A stretch of DNA of 64,000 bases from Blastomonas sp. SL216. GTDB taxonomy: Bacteria > Pseudomonadota > Alphaproteobacteria > Sphingomonadales > Sphingomonadaceae. A program made the translations under genes and the position numbers. Where the stretch lies: NCBI GenBank assembly GCA_026625625.1, contig CP113055.1, positions 3,799,333 to 3,863,332 of the forward strand, given 5' to 3'. Positions 27,367 through 35,662 of the stretch are shown piece by piece (position 1 is the stretch's first letter; the number at the start of each line of letters is the position of its first letter). The notes beneath the pieces were generated by a model, which made no database searches, was not told where the DNA came from, and worked only from the letters and a program-made list of their open reading frames with translations.

Positions 27367-28053
27367 TCAATCCGCGCGCAGATAGGCCAGGCACATCCGT
27401 GCCAGTTCGCGCTTCATCTGGTTCCAGTCATAGGCATGCGCGGCCTCGCCGCTCGACCCCAGGCTCAGCTGCCGGGCGAGGGTGGCAAAGATGACATGAT
27501 AGCCCGATTGCGCCTTCACCTCGTGATCGGCTGGATCATCGCCGCCAAATTCATCGGCATGGGCCAGCATGGCTTTGGTCGCGTCCTCTTCGGCGCGAAA
27601 GGCATATTGCTTGCCAGGGGCGGCCACCAGCGGGTCATGTTCGGCGCGCATCATGGTCAGGCGCAGCAACGGGGCGTGCTTGCGCAGAACTTCGGCATAG
27701 CCTTCGACATATTCGAAGACGAAGCTCGCCAGGTCGGGGCATTCGGCGCTCAGCCGCTCGACCAGGGTCGATTCCTCGGCGGACTGCTCTTCCAGCGCCT
27801 CGGCGATGACACCGCGGACCAGATTGTCCTTGCTTTCGAAGCGCAGATAGATCGATCCGATCGAAACCTGTCCGCGTTCGCTCACTTCCTGCAGCGTGAA
27901 TTCCTCGCTGCCGCGCTCCAGCATCAGCTCGCGCGCCGCTTCCAGCATGCGTTTTAGCGAGGCGAGCGAGCGGCCCTGTTGCGGCTTGCGGCTGACATCG
28001 GCCACCGCAAACCCCTTGGCCGCATCCTTCTTCTTCTTCACGCTGCCGGGCAT
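27367..28053 (-). CDS. TetR-family transcriptional regulator (candidate repressor of the glycoside block)
   Basis: A 228-residue protein with a basic N-terminal extension (residues 1-30, KKKKD). A TetR helix-turn-helix follows at about 35-80 (FTLQEVSERGQVSIGSIYLR then FESKDNL), with an all-helical ligand domain behind it. It is the only TetR protein in the window and lies inside the 18-kb zone that holds all nine AGAA-N6-TTCT operators. TetR proteins typically bind 16-22 base palindromes overlapping promoters, as seen here. Its own upstream region (28054-28181) shows no copy of the operator, so it may be expressed constitutively. The link is inference from position. Confidence 0.85.
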   Translation of the reverse strand: MPGSVKKKKDAAKGFAVADVSRKPQQGRSLASLKRMLEAARELMLERGSEEFTLQEVSERGQVSIGSIYLRFESKDNLVRGVIAEALEEQSAEESTLVERLSAECPDLASFVFEYVEGYAEVLRKHAPLLRLTMMRAEHDPLVAAPGKQYAFRAEEDATKAMLAHADEFGGDDPADHEVKAQSGYHVIFATLARQLSLGSSGEAAHAYDWNQMKRELARMCLAYLRAD

Positions 28054-28181
28054 GGGGCGACACTTTGCGTGGCTGGGAGGGAGGGCAGGGGTAGGTTTGG
28101 CATCAAGTTTTCCGTCATCGCACCTTTATGAGGCAACCGACATGCGGCGCATCAGAACTTTGTGCAACCGCGAAATGCCTG

Positions 28182-29087
28182 TCAAGGTTTGCGGTGCAGC
28201 ATGCCGTTCACGTCAAGCCAGCGGTGAAAGCTGTAAATCCAGTCGGCGCTGCTGGTGCCAGCTCGGCCCAGGCCAAAGCCATGTCCGCCATTCTGCAGCA
28301 AGTGGAACTCGACCGGCGCGCCGGCCTTGCGCCACCCTTCGACCAGCGCAAAGCCCTCGCGCCCGAACAGCGGATCGTCGGCCGCGATCAGCGCGAACAT
28401 TGGCGGGGCCTTGGCGGGCACCGGGCTCGGGGCCTGCCGGCCATAGATCGGGGCGACAAAGGCCGGACGCGCGTCGGGTGCATCGGCGGCCGTCACCGAT
28501 AGCGCGAGAAAGGCTCCGGCAGAAAAGCCCATCATTCCGGTGCGCGCGGGATCGATGCCATAATCTGCGGCATGCGTCAGCACGTGGCGCAGCGCAGCCT
28601 GACCGTCGGCCAGCGCCTCTGCCGGCGTATCGGCAGGTGGCCGAAAGCTTGCCGGCCCCTTGCCGGTGCGCACGGCAACCAGCTCGCGCCGGAAGGTAAG
28701 GGGATCGGCCGGGGTAGGCAGCACCCGGTATTTCAGCACGAAGGCAGCGATGCCGTGATCGGCCAGCCAGCGTGCAACACGAAAGCCTTCATCCTCGATC
28801 GCCAGCCCCAGAAACCCGCCGCCCGGCGCGACGATTACCGCAGCGCCCGTGGCCGATTGCGGCCTGGGCAGGAAGGGCGTCAGCGTCGCCTCGGCGACAT
28901 TGCGCACCTGCAGGGCGCCATCCTGGCGAAACCACTCCTCGCTCGGCTGGCCCGGACCCGTACCCAAGCGGATCACGCCGGGATAGTCGGCGGGCGCAGC
29001 GTCGCTGAAGCGGAATTCGGGCAGCGCCTGCGCGAACGCCGGGCACGCGAGCACGAGCGCAAGCGATGCGGCGACGGCACGGATCAT
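28182..29087 (-). CDS. Secreted alpha/beta-hydrolase esterase (BD-FAE/acetyl-xylan-esterase-like)
   Basis: A 301-residue protein with a signal peptide (MIRAVAASLALVLACPAFAQ). The oxyanion region is VIVAPGGGFLGLAIEDEG, the nucleophile elbow MGFSAGAFLAL (GxSxG), and a late GGHGFGLG carries the catalytic His. ADDPLFG supplies the acid. Family members remove acetyl or feruloyl groups from sugars, which suits deacylation of acylated plant glycosides in the periplasm. The start overlaps the upstream permease stop as ATGA; the apparent 536-residue reading through the permease region is an artefact. Confidence 0.85.
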   Translation of the reverse strand: MIRAVAASLALVLACPAFAQALPEFRFSDAAPADYPGVIRLGTGPGQPSEEWFRQDGALQVRNVAEATLTPFLPRPQSATGAAVIVAPGGGFLGLAIEDEGFRVARWLADHGIAAFVLKYRVLPTPADPLTFRRELVAVRTGKGPASFRPPADTPAEALADGQAALRHVLTHAADYGIDPARTGMMGFSAGAFLALSVTAADAPDARPAFVAPIYGRQAPSPVPAKAPPMFALIAADDPLFGREGFALVEGWRKAGAPVEFHLLQNGGHGFGLGRAGTSSADWIYSFHRWLDVNGMLHRKP

Positions 29088-30298
29088 GCGCGCACAGCCT
29101 GTGGCCGCGTGGCCATGCCGGTCAGCATCGCGGCGGCCGCCCCGCCCAATGCCACGCAGCCTGCCATCAGGAACGCGCCCTGCATCGAACCGACGCTGGC
29201 GTCGATCACATGCACCAGCCGCGGCGATTGCGACTGGCCCAGGAAGAAGGCCGCGGTCCACATGCCCATGCCGGTACCGCGATGGTGGAAATCGAATTTG
29301 GTCTGCGTCCAGGTGATCAGCGACGGCACGGCCATGCCTGCTGCAGTCTGCTGCACGATCAGCGCCGCCGCCATGATCGCGGGTGTCGTCGCGAGCCCCA
29401 TCCCGGCCAGGCCCAGCCCCATCAGCGTCAGGAAGGTGCCAAGCTGCACCGTGTTCTTCTGGTTGGAGAGCAACTTGAACAGTCCGGCCCCGGCCAGGAT
29501 GAAGAACTGCGGGATGAAGATGATCGCGGCATAGTTCTGGGGCTCGGTCACGCCCACTTCGCGGAACACCAGCGCGCCGTTGATGATGAACACATAGTAG
29601 AGCATCGAACAGAACAGGGTGACCGATGCAATCTGGACCAGGCTGATCCAGGGAAAGGGGGTCTTGGGCGTATCGGGCGCGGCGGCGATCCGCACGCCCT
29701 TGTCGGCGGCCTTTGTCGGCTCGAACAGCCAGACGAACATCGCCGCCCAGATGGGGAAGGCAACCAGATAGACCAGGAACACGCCGTTCCACTGCACCGT
29801 GGTGGCAAATCCGACGATCAAGGCCACGAACCCGGCCAGGAAGGGACCGAGCAGGCCTTGGAGGAACAGCCAGTTCTTGCGGCCCGCATCGTCCCAGTAA
29901 TCGCCGATCAGCGTGTTGACGACGGTGAGGATGCCAGCCTCCGACACGCCGAGCAGCAGCCGCGAATAATAGATATGGTCAAGGTCATTGAGGAACAGCG
30001 GGGCCGATCCGAACACGCCATAAAGCGCGGTGCACAGCAGCAGCAGCGGGCGCCGACCATAGCGATCGACCAGCAGCCCGGCAAAGGGGGGCAGCAACGC
30101 CATGGCCAGGCCAGGCGCACCGATCATTGCGGGCACCTTGGCGCGCGCTTCGGGATCGTGCGCGAAATGCTGGATCATCGAAGGGACAGCCGGCCCCATG
30201 GCGACGATGGCGATGATCGGCAGAAATCCGGCGAGCACCACGATCACGCCCTGGGGCTTGAGGGTAAGGTCCCGGAAGAACTTGGCTATGGCCTGCAC
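29084..30298 (-). CDS. MFS transporter
   Basis: A 404-residue major-facilitator permease with about twelve hydrophobic helices and the A-like motif LLVDRYGRRPLLL between helices 2 and 3. GVSEAGILTVVNTLIGDYW is typical of the substrate/proton-symport branch. It is transcribed from the divergent operator region at 30.3-30.5 kb and translationally coupled to the secreted esterase. This suggests uptake of the deacylated product. Direction of transport cannot be proven from sequence. Confidence 0.85.
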   Translation of the reverse strand: MQAIAKFFRDLTLKPQGVIVVLAGFLPIIAIVAMGPAVPSMIQHFAHDPEARAKVPAMIGAPGLAMALLPPFAGLLVDRYGRRPLLLLCTALYGVFGSAPLFLNDLDHIYYSRLLLGVSEAGILTVVNTLIGDYWDDAGRKNWLFLQGLLGPFLAGFVALIVGFATTVQWNGVFLVYLVAFPIWAAMFVWLFEPTKAADKGVRIAAAPDTPKTPFPWISLVQIASVTLFCSMLYYVFIINGALVFREVGVTEPQNYAAIIFIPQFFILAGAGLFKLLSNQKNTVQLGTFLTLMGLGLAGMGLATTPAIMAAALIVQQTAAGMAVPSLITWTQTKFDFHHRGTGMGMWTAAFFLGQSQSPRLVHVIDASVGSMQGAFLMAGCVALGGAAAAMLTGMATRPQAVRA

Positions 30299-30331
30299 GC
30301 ATCTCTCTCCCGCTGCTCATGGCAGCTTATT

Positions 30332-30351
30332 ATTAGAATACGCATTCGAGT
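30332..30351. promoter_or_regulatory. AGAA-N6-TTCT operator, site 4, on the MFS/esterase promoter
   Basis: ATTAGAA, six bases, TTCGAGT. On the minus strand, TTGACC (30372-30377) and TAAACT (30349-30354), 17 bases apart, form the promoter of the MFS gene; the operator overlaps the -10. Confidence 0.6.
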
Positions 30352-30438
30352 TTATGGCGTGGATGGCCTGTGGTCAAGCCCGTGCATGATGGCGTTTGCG
30401 ACAGACTGACAAGCGGCTTGACGATCTGCAATCGAGCA

Positions 30439-30460
30439 AACTAGAATATGGATTATAAAA
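30439..30460. promoter_or_regulatory. AGAA-N6-TTCT operator, site 5, on the Gfo/Idh/MocA promoter
   Basis: AACTAGAA, six bases, TTATAAAA. The plus-strand promoter TTGACG (30418-30423) and TAGAAT (30442-30447), 18 bases apart, uses the left half of the operator as its -10. Together with site 4 it lets one repressor silence both divergent units. Confidence 0.6.
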
Positions 30461-30483
30461 TAACGGGCAGGAGCGGATCGACG

Positions 30484-31599
30484 ATGCGGCGTTTGCGAAT
30501 GGGATTGATCGGCGGTGGGCCGGGGTCGTTCATCGGCCCGATTCACCGGATCGCTGCGGAAATGGACCGCGAGATCGAACTGGTCGCGGGCTGTTTTTCC
30601 AGCGATGCCGGTCGCAGCCGCGAGGCGGGCGAAAGCTATCGCATCGATCCGGCCCGCGCCTATCCCTCGCTCGATGCGATGTTCGCCGCCGAAAAGGCAC
30701 GCGAGGACGGGATCGATTTCGTCGCCGTGGTCAGTCCGAATCATCACCACCTGCCTGCCGCGCGCGCGGCGCTGGCAGCGGGCCTGCCGGTGATCAGCGA
30801 CAAGCCTGCGACCGCCACCCTGGCCGAGGCGCGCGAACTGGCCGACTGCGTCAGCGCGGCGGGCCAGCCTTATGCGCTGACCCACACCTATTCCGGTTAT
30901 CCGCTGGTGCGCGAGGCGCGGGCGCGCATTGCCGCCGGTGCACTGGGCAGCATCCGCAAGCTGGTGGTCGAATATCCGCAAGGCTGGCTGGCGGGCGATG
31001 CGATCGGCAAACAGGCCGAATGGCGCACCGATCCCGCACGTTCGGGCCCCGGCGGATGTATCGGCGATATCGGCACGCACGCTTTCCAGCTTGCCGAGTT
31101 CATCACCGGGCTAAAGGCGGTCGAACTGCTCGCCGATCTGGCCGCAGTGGTGCCGGGCCGTCCGGTCGACGACGATTGCACGGTGCTGCTGCGCTATGAC
31201 AATGGCGCGCGCGGCGTGCTGCTCGCCAGCCAGATCGAGGTTGGCGAGATGAACGGCCTGCGCATCCGCGTCTATGGCGAAAAGGGCGGGCTGCTGTGGC
31301 GGCAGGAAGTGCCCAATACGCTGACGCTGCACAGCCTGGATGGCCGGACCGAGATCGTCCATGCCGGCGGTCCGCAGCTCGGCCCCGATGCCGCCAGCCG
31401 CACCCGCACGCCGACCGGCCATCCCGAGGGCTATCTGGAAGCGTTCGCCAATCTCTATCGCGATTTCGCTGCCGTGCTGCGCGGCGAGCCCGCGCCGCTG
31501 CTGCCCGGAATCGAGGATGCGCTGCGCGGCATGACCTTTGTCGACACTGCCGTCCGCGCCAGCCGGGAACGCTCCGGCTGGGTGCCGCTGACCGTTTGA
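30484..31599 (+). CDS. Gfo/Idh/MocA-family oxidoreductase
   Basis: A 371-residue protein. An N-terminal Rossmann domain (MGLIGGGPGSFIGPIHRIA) carries the nucleotide loop, VSPNHHHLPAARAAL follows, and the catalytic-Lys segment is SDKPATATLAEA (family EKP). The C-terminal sheet domain has GCIGDIGTHAFQLAEF with the conserved Asp and His. It interconverts a sugar hydroxyl and keto group with NAD(P). The ATG at 30484, not 30448, was chosen because AGGAG precedes it and 30448 lies inside operator site 5. It is followed 13 bases later by a TIM-barrel isomerase; such pairs reduce or isomerise 3-keto sugars. Confidence 0.88.
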   Translation: MRRLRMGLIGGGPGSFIGPIHRIAAEMDREIELVAGCFSSDAGRSREAGESYRIDPARAYPSLDAMFAAEKAREDGIDFVAVVSPNHHHLPAARAALAAGLPVISDKPATATLAEARELADCVSAAGQPYALTHTYSGYPLVREARARIAAGALGSIRKLVVEYPQGWLAGDAIGKQAEWRTDPARSGPGGCIGDIGTHAFQLAEFITGLKAVELLADLAAVVPGRPVDDDCTVLLRYDNGARGVLLASQIEVGEMNGLRIRVYGEKGGLLWRQEVPNTLTLHSLDGRTEIVHAGGPQLGPDAASRTRTPTGHPEGYLEAFANLYRDFAAVLRGEPAPLLPGIEDALRGMTFVDTAVRASRERSGWVPLTV

Positions 31600-31612
31600 A
31601 AGGACCAACCCC

Positions 31613-32668
31613 ATGAAGACCATCAAGGGCCCTGCGATCTTCCTCGCCCAGTTCGCGGGCGACGCTGCACCGTTCAACAGCCTGGAGGCCATTGCCGACT
31701 ATATGGCGGGCCTGGGCTACAAGGGCATCCAGATCCCCAGCTGGGACGAGCGGTTGTTCAACCTGACGCTCGCTGCCGAAAGCCAGACCTATTGTGACGA
31801 GATCAAGGGGATGCTGGCCGACAAGGGACTGGAGATTACCGAGCTGTCGACGCACCTTCAGGGTCAGCTGGTTGCGGTGCACCCGGCCTTTGACGCGCAG
31901 TTCGATGGCTTTGCCCCGCCCGAGGTCCACGGCAACCCCAAGGCGCGGCAGGAATGGGCAGTGCGCCAGGTCAAGAATGCTGCGATCGCCAGCCGCAAGC
32001 TGGGGCTGAATGCGCATGCGACCTTCTCCGGCGCGCTGGCCTGGCCCTATTTCTACCCCTGGCCCGCGCGGCCTGCCGGGCTGGTCGAGGATGCGTTCGA
32101 CGAGCTCGCCCGCCGCTGGAAGCCGATCCTCGATGTATTCGACGAGAACGGCGTCGATGCGGCCTATGAGATCCATCCGGGCGAGGATCTGCATGACGGC
32201 GTGACCTTCGAGATGTTCCTCGAGCGCGTCGGCAACCATCCGCGCGCGAACATCCTCTACGACCCCAGCCATTTCGTGCTGCAGCAGCTCGACTATCTGG
32301 CCTATATCGACATCTATCACGAACGCATCAAATGCTTCCACGTCAAGGATGCCGAGTTCCGCCCCAATGGGCGCAGCGGCGTCTATGGCGGCTATCAGTC
32401 CTGGGTTGATCGCCCGGGACGCTTCCGCAGCCTGGGCGATGGCCAGGTCGATTTTCCGGCGATCTTCAGCAAGATGGCGGCGAATGACTTTGCCGGCTGG
32501 GCGGTGCTCGAATGGGAATGCGCGCTCAAGCATCCCGAACAGGGCGCGGCCGAGGGCGCACCGTTCATTGCCAAGCACATCATTCGCGTCACCGAACATG
32601 CGTTCGACGATTTCGCTGCCGGCGGCGCGGACCGCGCGCTCAACAGGCGGCTGATGGGGATCGACTGA
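31613..32668 (+). CDS. TIM-barrel sugar phosphate isomerase/epimerase-family protein
   Basis: A 351-residue AP_endonuc_2 barrel. Likely metal ligands are E186 (YEIHPGED), D217 (LYDPSHF), H243 (CFHVKDAEF) and a Glu in VLEWECAL (300 or 302). Unlike the two deglycosidase alpha candidates it has no small beta-subunit partner next to it, and it follows a Gfo/Idh/MocA gene. Possible roles are isomerisation of a keto sugar or hydration of a 2-hydroxy-3-keto-glucal, as described for relatives in oxidative glycoside cleavage pathways. This assignment to a step is inference. Confidence 0.8.
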   Translation: MKTIKGPAIFLAQFAGDAAPFNSLEAIADYMAGLGYKGIQIPSWDERLFNLTLAAESQTYCDEIKGMLADKGLEITELSTHLQGQLVAVHPAFDAQFDGFAPPEVHGNPKARQEWAVRQVKNAAIASRKLGLNAHATFSGALAWPYFYPWPARPAGLVEDAFDELARRWKPILDVFDENGVDAAYEIHPGEDLHDGVTFEMFLERVGNHPRANILYDPSHFVLQQLDYLAYIDIYHERIKCFHVKDAEFRPNGRSGVYGGYQSWVDRPGRFRSLGDGQVDFPAIFSKMAANDFAGWAVLEWECALKHPEQGAAEGAPFIAKHIIRVTEHAFDDFAAGGADRALNRRLMGID

Positions 32669-32689
32669 GCGGCTTGGCATCGGGATACG

Positions 32690-32727
32690 AAAAGGCCTCT
32701 GAAATCGCGAGATTCCGGAGGCCTTTT
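32690..32727. terminator. Bidirectional intrinsic terminator
   Basis: Arms AAAAGGCCTC and GAGGCCTTTT, with partly paired GAAATC/GATT inside the loop, between two convergent operons. Confidence 0.85.
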
Positions 32728-32747
32728 CTGTATCAGTTTTCCCGGGA

Positions 32748-33122
32748 TCAGGCGGCGAGCGCCAGCTCCTTGCTCGCGGTCATCGTCGGTACGAAGGGCA
32801 GGTACGAGATGCGCTTGCGGATCGCGACGGTAACCTTGTGCGGGCCGGGGGAGAGCTCTGCGCCCAGCACGCTGATCAGGGCCTTTTCGCCGAAATTCCA
32901 GCGATTGTCGTAACAGCTTTCCATTTCGTCGAGCGTGTAGGTCGTGTCGCGCACGGAAAAGCGCACGGCCTCGCGCGGATAGGTGGTACCGTCGACGGTG
33001 ACGGCGACGTCCTCGACCATCGAAAGGCCAAGGCCCCGGTAATAAGGCAGCCGGGCTTCGAGCGCGAAACCGCCTTCAACAGCGACCAGGCTGCCGGCGA
33101 CGATCATCTTGTGGTCCATCAT
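32748..33122 (-). CDS. C-glycoside deglycosidase beta-subunit-like protein (DUF6379/CGDB type), copy 2
   Basis: A 124-residue all-beta protein. The segment EARLPYYRGLGLSMVED, then VTVDGTTYP and the late GPHKVTVAIRKRISYLPFVP, parallels copy 1 (RLPWYRSLPFSIVE, RIDG, HEVALSMFISPPYIP). The rest is diverged, so the two copies are old paralogues, not a recent duplication. It lies 13 bases downstream of its alpha-subunit partner; here the order is alpha then beta, the reverse of the first pair. GAGGAG precedes the start; ATG 33122 or 33119 may be used. Confidence 0.7.
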   Translation of the reverse strand: MMDHKMIVAGSLVAVEGGFALEARLPYYRGLGLSMVEDVAVTVDGTTYPREAVRFSVRDTTYTLDEMESCYDNRWNFGEKALISVLGAELSPGPHKVTVAIRKRISYLPFVPTMTASKELALAA

Positions 33123-33135
33123 ATTTCGGGTCTCC

Positions 33136-34158
33136 TCAGGCGGCCAGGGGGGTCTTCAGGGCAGGGGTCTCGGTCTCGCCCAGCAGGCGGGCCAGCATCA
33201 CCTGCTGGCGGCGGACCTGCTCGACCGAATTGGGCTCCTCGGCATCCTCGATCCAGCGATTGCCCTCATATTCGGAGCAGATATAGCCCTTGTAGCCGCC
33301 CTGTTTCAGCACGCGGACGATCTCGTCATAGGGGATGCTGGGCTCGACATAATCCTCGGTCATTTCGTAGAACTTGCCGTGGATATTGTGGATGCGGTGC
33401 ATGAAGTCGAGCATGCGCTTGGGCTCGAACGCGGCATTGTGGCGCAGCGTTTCCGCCATCGCGATGGCAGGGCCGGTGCCGCCCATCTCGCGCACGTCCA
33501 GAATGACATATTCGGACAGCACGCGGTCCTCGTACGCCTTTTCGATATAGTCGGCGATGTTCTTCGGCACGCCGATGCGCATGAACTTTTCCTTCCACAC
33601 GCGCGGGAACTTGAACAGGAACATGCCCATGTCGGGCAGGAAGCCCAGCGCGTCCGAGCCCGATTTTTCAAAGGCTTCGGCGTGGCGGATGATCCAGGGA
33701 TGATCGAAATGCAGCGGAGCGTGCACCTCGATCAGGATCTTGATGCCCTTTTCCTCGGCATAGGGCGCAGCGGCGACCAGCACTTCGGGGGCGATCGAGA
33801 CGAGGGCGCGGATGAACTTCATGCCCAGCAGCGCACCGAAGTCGATGTCCTTCTTCACGCTCGCGACCTGCTCTTCGAACGGCATCGGACGCCCCTTGTA
33901 ACGCTTGTAATCGAGCATGAAGTCGTGGCTGACGCCGACCCCGCCATAGCGCTTCATGCTTTCGTGGAAGGCGGCGACATCGGCTTCGTTCACGCCGCAT
34001 TCGGGCCAGCCCCAGAAGGACTGCTCGCCGATCACCTCGATGCCGTTCGCGCCCAGTTCGCACGAAATGCGGATGCAGTCGTCGCGGGTCAGCGTGCCGT
34101 CAAAGGTATCATTCTGATAGGAATAGAGGCTGACGCCCCGTTTGATCTCATAGCTCAT
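33136..34158 (-). CDS. TIM-barrel, C-glycoside deglycosidase alpha-subunit-like, copy 2
   Basis: A 340-residue barrel starting MSYEIKRGVSLYSYQNDTFD. Metal-ligand candidates are E144 (LIEVHAP), D176 (FLPDMGM), H260 (HNIHGKFYE) and a Glu in CSEYEGNRW (296 or 298). HGKFY and SE(Y/W)EG are shared with copy 1. The start at 34158 follows GAGGAGAGG; the longer reading is proline/serine-rich and overlaps the operator. It is transcribed from operator site 6 and coupled to beta copy 2. Function as in copy 1, possibly with a different aglycone. Confidence 0.75.
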   Translation of the reverse strand: MSYEIKRGVSLYSYQNDTFDGTLTRDDCIRISCELGANGIEVIGEQSFWGWPECGVNEADVAAFHESMKRYGGVGVSHDFMLDYKRYKGRPMPFEEQVASVKKDIDFGALLGMKFIRALVSIAPEVLVAAAPYAEEKGIKILIEVHAPLHFDHPWIIRHAEAFEKSGSDALGFLPDMGMFLFKFPRVWKEKFMRIGVPKNIADYIEKAYEDRVLSEYVILDVREMGGTGPAIAMAETLRHNAAFEPKRMLDFMHRIHNIHGKFYEMTEDYVEPSIPYDEIVRVLKQGGYKGYICSEYEGNRWIEDAEEPNSVEQVRRQQVMLARLLGETETPALKTPLAA

Positions 34159-34257
34159 TCTGGTTCCTCTCCTCGTCGGGATCGCACTGGTTGATTCGGG
34201 ATGGGGCAAGGCCGCGCTGCGTCGGTTTTCCTGGCTTCTCCCTGGGGCCGAAGCCCT

Positions 34258-34280
34258 AATTAGAACCAATATTCGTATAA
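34258..34280. promoter_or_regulatory. AGAA-N6-TTCT operator, site 6, upstream of deglycosidase pair 2
   Basis: TAATTAGAA, six bases, TTCGTATAA. On the minus strand TTGACG lies just upstream and TATACG/GAATAT within the operator can act as -10. The same right half, TTCGTATAA, recurs at site 8. Confidence 0.65.
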
Positions 34281-34342
34281 ATTCGACCGCGCGTCAACCC
34301 CTGCAATCTGGCGGAATTCTGCGGAAATCGATGGATTGACAG

Positions 34343-34366
34343 AATTAGAATTATGATATTTATTTG
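34343..34366. promoter_or_regulatory. AGAA-N6-TTCT operator, site 7 (one good half), upstream of the DoxX-like gene
   Basis: AATTAGAA, six bases, TATTTATT. The left half is perfect and the right half degenerate. TTGACA at 34336-34341 supplies a -35 with the operator in the spacer/-10 zone. Confidence 0.5.
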
Positions 34367-34396
34367 GGTGAAAGAGAGCAGATTTGGGAGAGTCGA

Positions 34397-34798
34397 GTGC
34401 CTGTGCGGAGCCTGCTGACTGCTGCTGCGATTCCCGTCGCGCTGCTGCTTGCGGCGTTCTTCGCCTTTGTCGGCTATCACAAGGCTTTCGCGCCCCTGGC
34501 AGAGCTGGCGCAGCACCGGGTGTGGACTTTGGCGCTGCCCGAATGGCTGGGGCGCACGATCGGCTGGAGCGAGCTGCTGCTCGCCGCGATCCTGCTGTCG
34601 ATCGCCGTGCCGCGTCTCCGCGCCTGGGCTGGCACGGCTGCAGCGCTGCTGGTCATCAACCAGATGGCGGCGGCGGCCGTCCACTGGTCACGGGCAGAGA
34701 CCGATGCCCTGCCGCAAAATGCCGTTCTCGTCGCGCTGCTGGTTCTGGTCGGGCTGGCGGCGCGGCATCGCCAGAAAGCAGTGGGAGAGACTTCATGA
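34397..34798 (+). CDS. DoxX-like membrane protein
   Basis: A 133-residue protein with four hydrophobic helices; FVGYHKAFAPLAELAQHRVW and LPEWLGRTIGWSELLLA match the DoxX-like family pattern. A GTG start at 34397 is proposed because GGGAG lies six bases upstream and the longer TTG reading begins inside operator site 7. Its stop overlaps the next gene as ATGA. DoxX-like proteins are often linked to redox or sulfur enzymes at the membrane, but no firm function can be given. Confidence 0.65.
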   Translation: MPVRSLLTAAAIPVALLLAAFFAFVGYHKAFAPLAELAQHRVWTLALPEWLGRTIGWSELLLAAILLSIAVPRLRAWAGTAAALLVINQMAAAAVHWSRAETDALPQNAVLVALLVLVGLAARHRQKAVGETS

Positions 34799-35640
34799 CC
34801 ATTCGGACAATCTTGCTCGGCGCTGCCGCGACCGCGCTGGCAGTGGGCGCACTGACCGCCCCGGTGGCAAGCGCCGCCGAAAGCGCCGACCAGCGCATCG
34901 CCGCGCTGGAAAAGGAGCTGGCCGGGCTGCGCCAGGCCGCCTCCGCCACGCAGGATCGTGCCAGGATCGAAAACCTGTTCTCGCGCTACATGTATCTGCA
35001 CAACGCGTTTCGCGACACGGACATCATTCCGCTCTGGGCGAATAAGGGCACGCCCGACGTCCGCGCGCAATATTCGAACCTTGGCGTCTATACCGACTGG
35101 GACAAGATCATCTCCTATCATCAGGGGCGCCCCGCGCCTCGCGGCAAGCTGGTCATGCACTTCGTCACCACGCCGATGATTGAGATTGCCGGTGACGGCC
35201 AGACCGCCAAGGGGCTGTGGATCGTCAACGGCGTCGAATCCGGACTGGTAGAGCCCGAGCATGCCAAGAACATGCCCGCCTGGATGTTCGAGAAGGAGAT
35301 GGTGGGCGGCAAGAAGGTGTGGATGCACAATGTGTATCTCAAATACGGCATCGACTTCATCAAGCAGGATGGCGAGTGGAAGATCTGGCATTTCCACTGT
35401 TTCGAGGTCGCCCGCGCGCCTTATGGCATGGGCTGGATTCCGTTTGCCGCTGCTGCGCAAGATGACGCCTTCAATGTCGACCTGATGTATGTCGGCGAGG
35501 ACGGCAAACCGGTGTTCATGCCGCCGGTCGATGGCCCCGCCACGGTGATGGGCAACATGTACCGCACCGACACGCCCCAGCGCCTCGAGGCGCGCCCGCC
35601 CGAACCCTATCGCACGTTCAGCGAAACCTTCGCGTACTGA
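34795..35640 (+). CDS. Exported SnoaL_4-like protein
   Basis: A 281-residue protein. A signal peptide (residues 1-27, ending SAAES) is followed by a short coiled-coil stretch (ADQRIAALEKELAGLRQAA) and then a SnoaL-like domain (RIENLFSRYMYLHNAFRDT; IDFIKQDGEWKIWHFHCFEV). The C-terminal 60 residues form an extension including VGEDGKPVFMPPVDGPATVMG. It probably acts in the periplasm on the imported glycoside or aglycone. It is coupled to the DoxX-like gene and followed 22 bases later by a hydroxypyruvate-isomerase-like gene. Confidence 0.75.
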   Translation: MTIRTILLGAAATALAVGALTAPVASAAESADQRIAALEKELAGLRQAASATQDRARIENLFSRYMYLHNAFRDTDIIPLWANKGTPDVRAQYSNLGVYTDWDKIISYHQGRPAPRGKLVMHFVTTPMIEIAGDGQTAKGLWIVNGVESGLVEPEHAKNMPAWMFEKEMVGGKKVWMHNVYLKYGIDFIKQDGEWKIWHFHCFEVARAPYGMGWIPFAAAAQDDAFNVDLMYVGEDGKPVFMPPVDGPATVMGNMYRTDTPQRLEARPPEPYRTFSETFAY

Positions 35641-35662
35641 AACCCATAAGGACGATTGATTC

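Noticed and set aside
28182..29792. 536-residue frame joining the esterase to upstream sequence
   Set aside because: The N-terminal part is an out-of-frame reading of the MFS gene. The signal peptide at 29087 and the ATGA overlap define the real esterase start.
30448..30483. Earlier ATG for the Gfo/Idh/MocA gene
   Set aside because: It lies inside operator site 5 and next to the predicted -10 region, so it cannot be in the transcript.
34364..34396. TTG start for the DoxX-like protein 11 codons upstream of the chosen GTG
   Set aside because: It begins inside operator site 7 and has no Shine-Dalgarno sequence; GTG 34397 has GGGAG six bases upstream.
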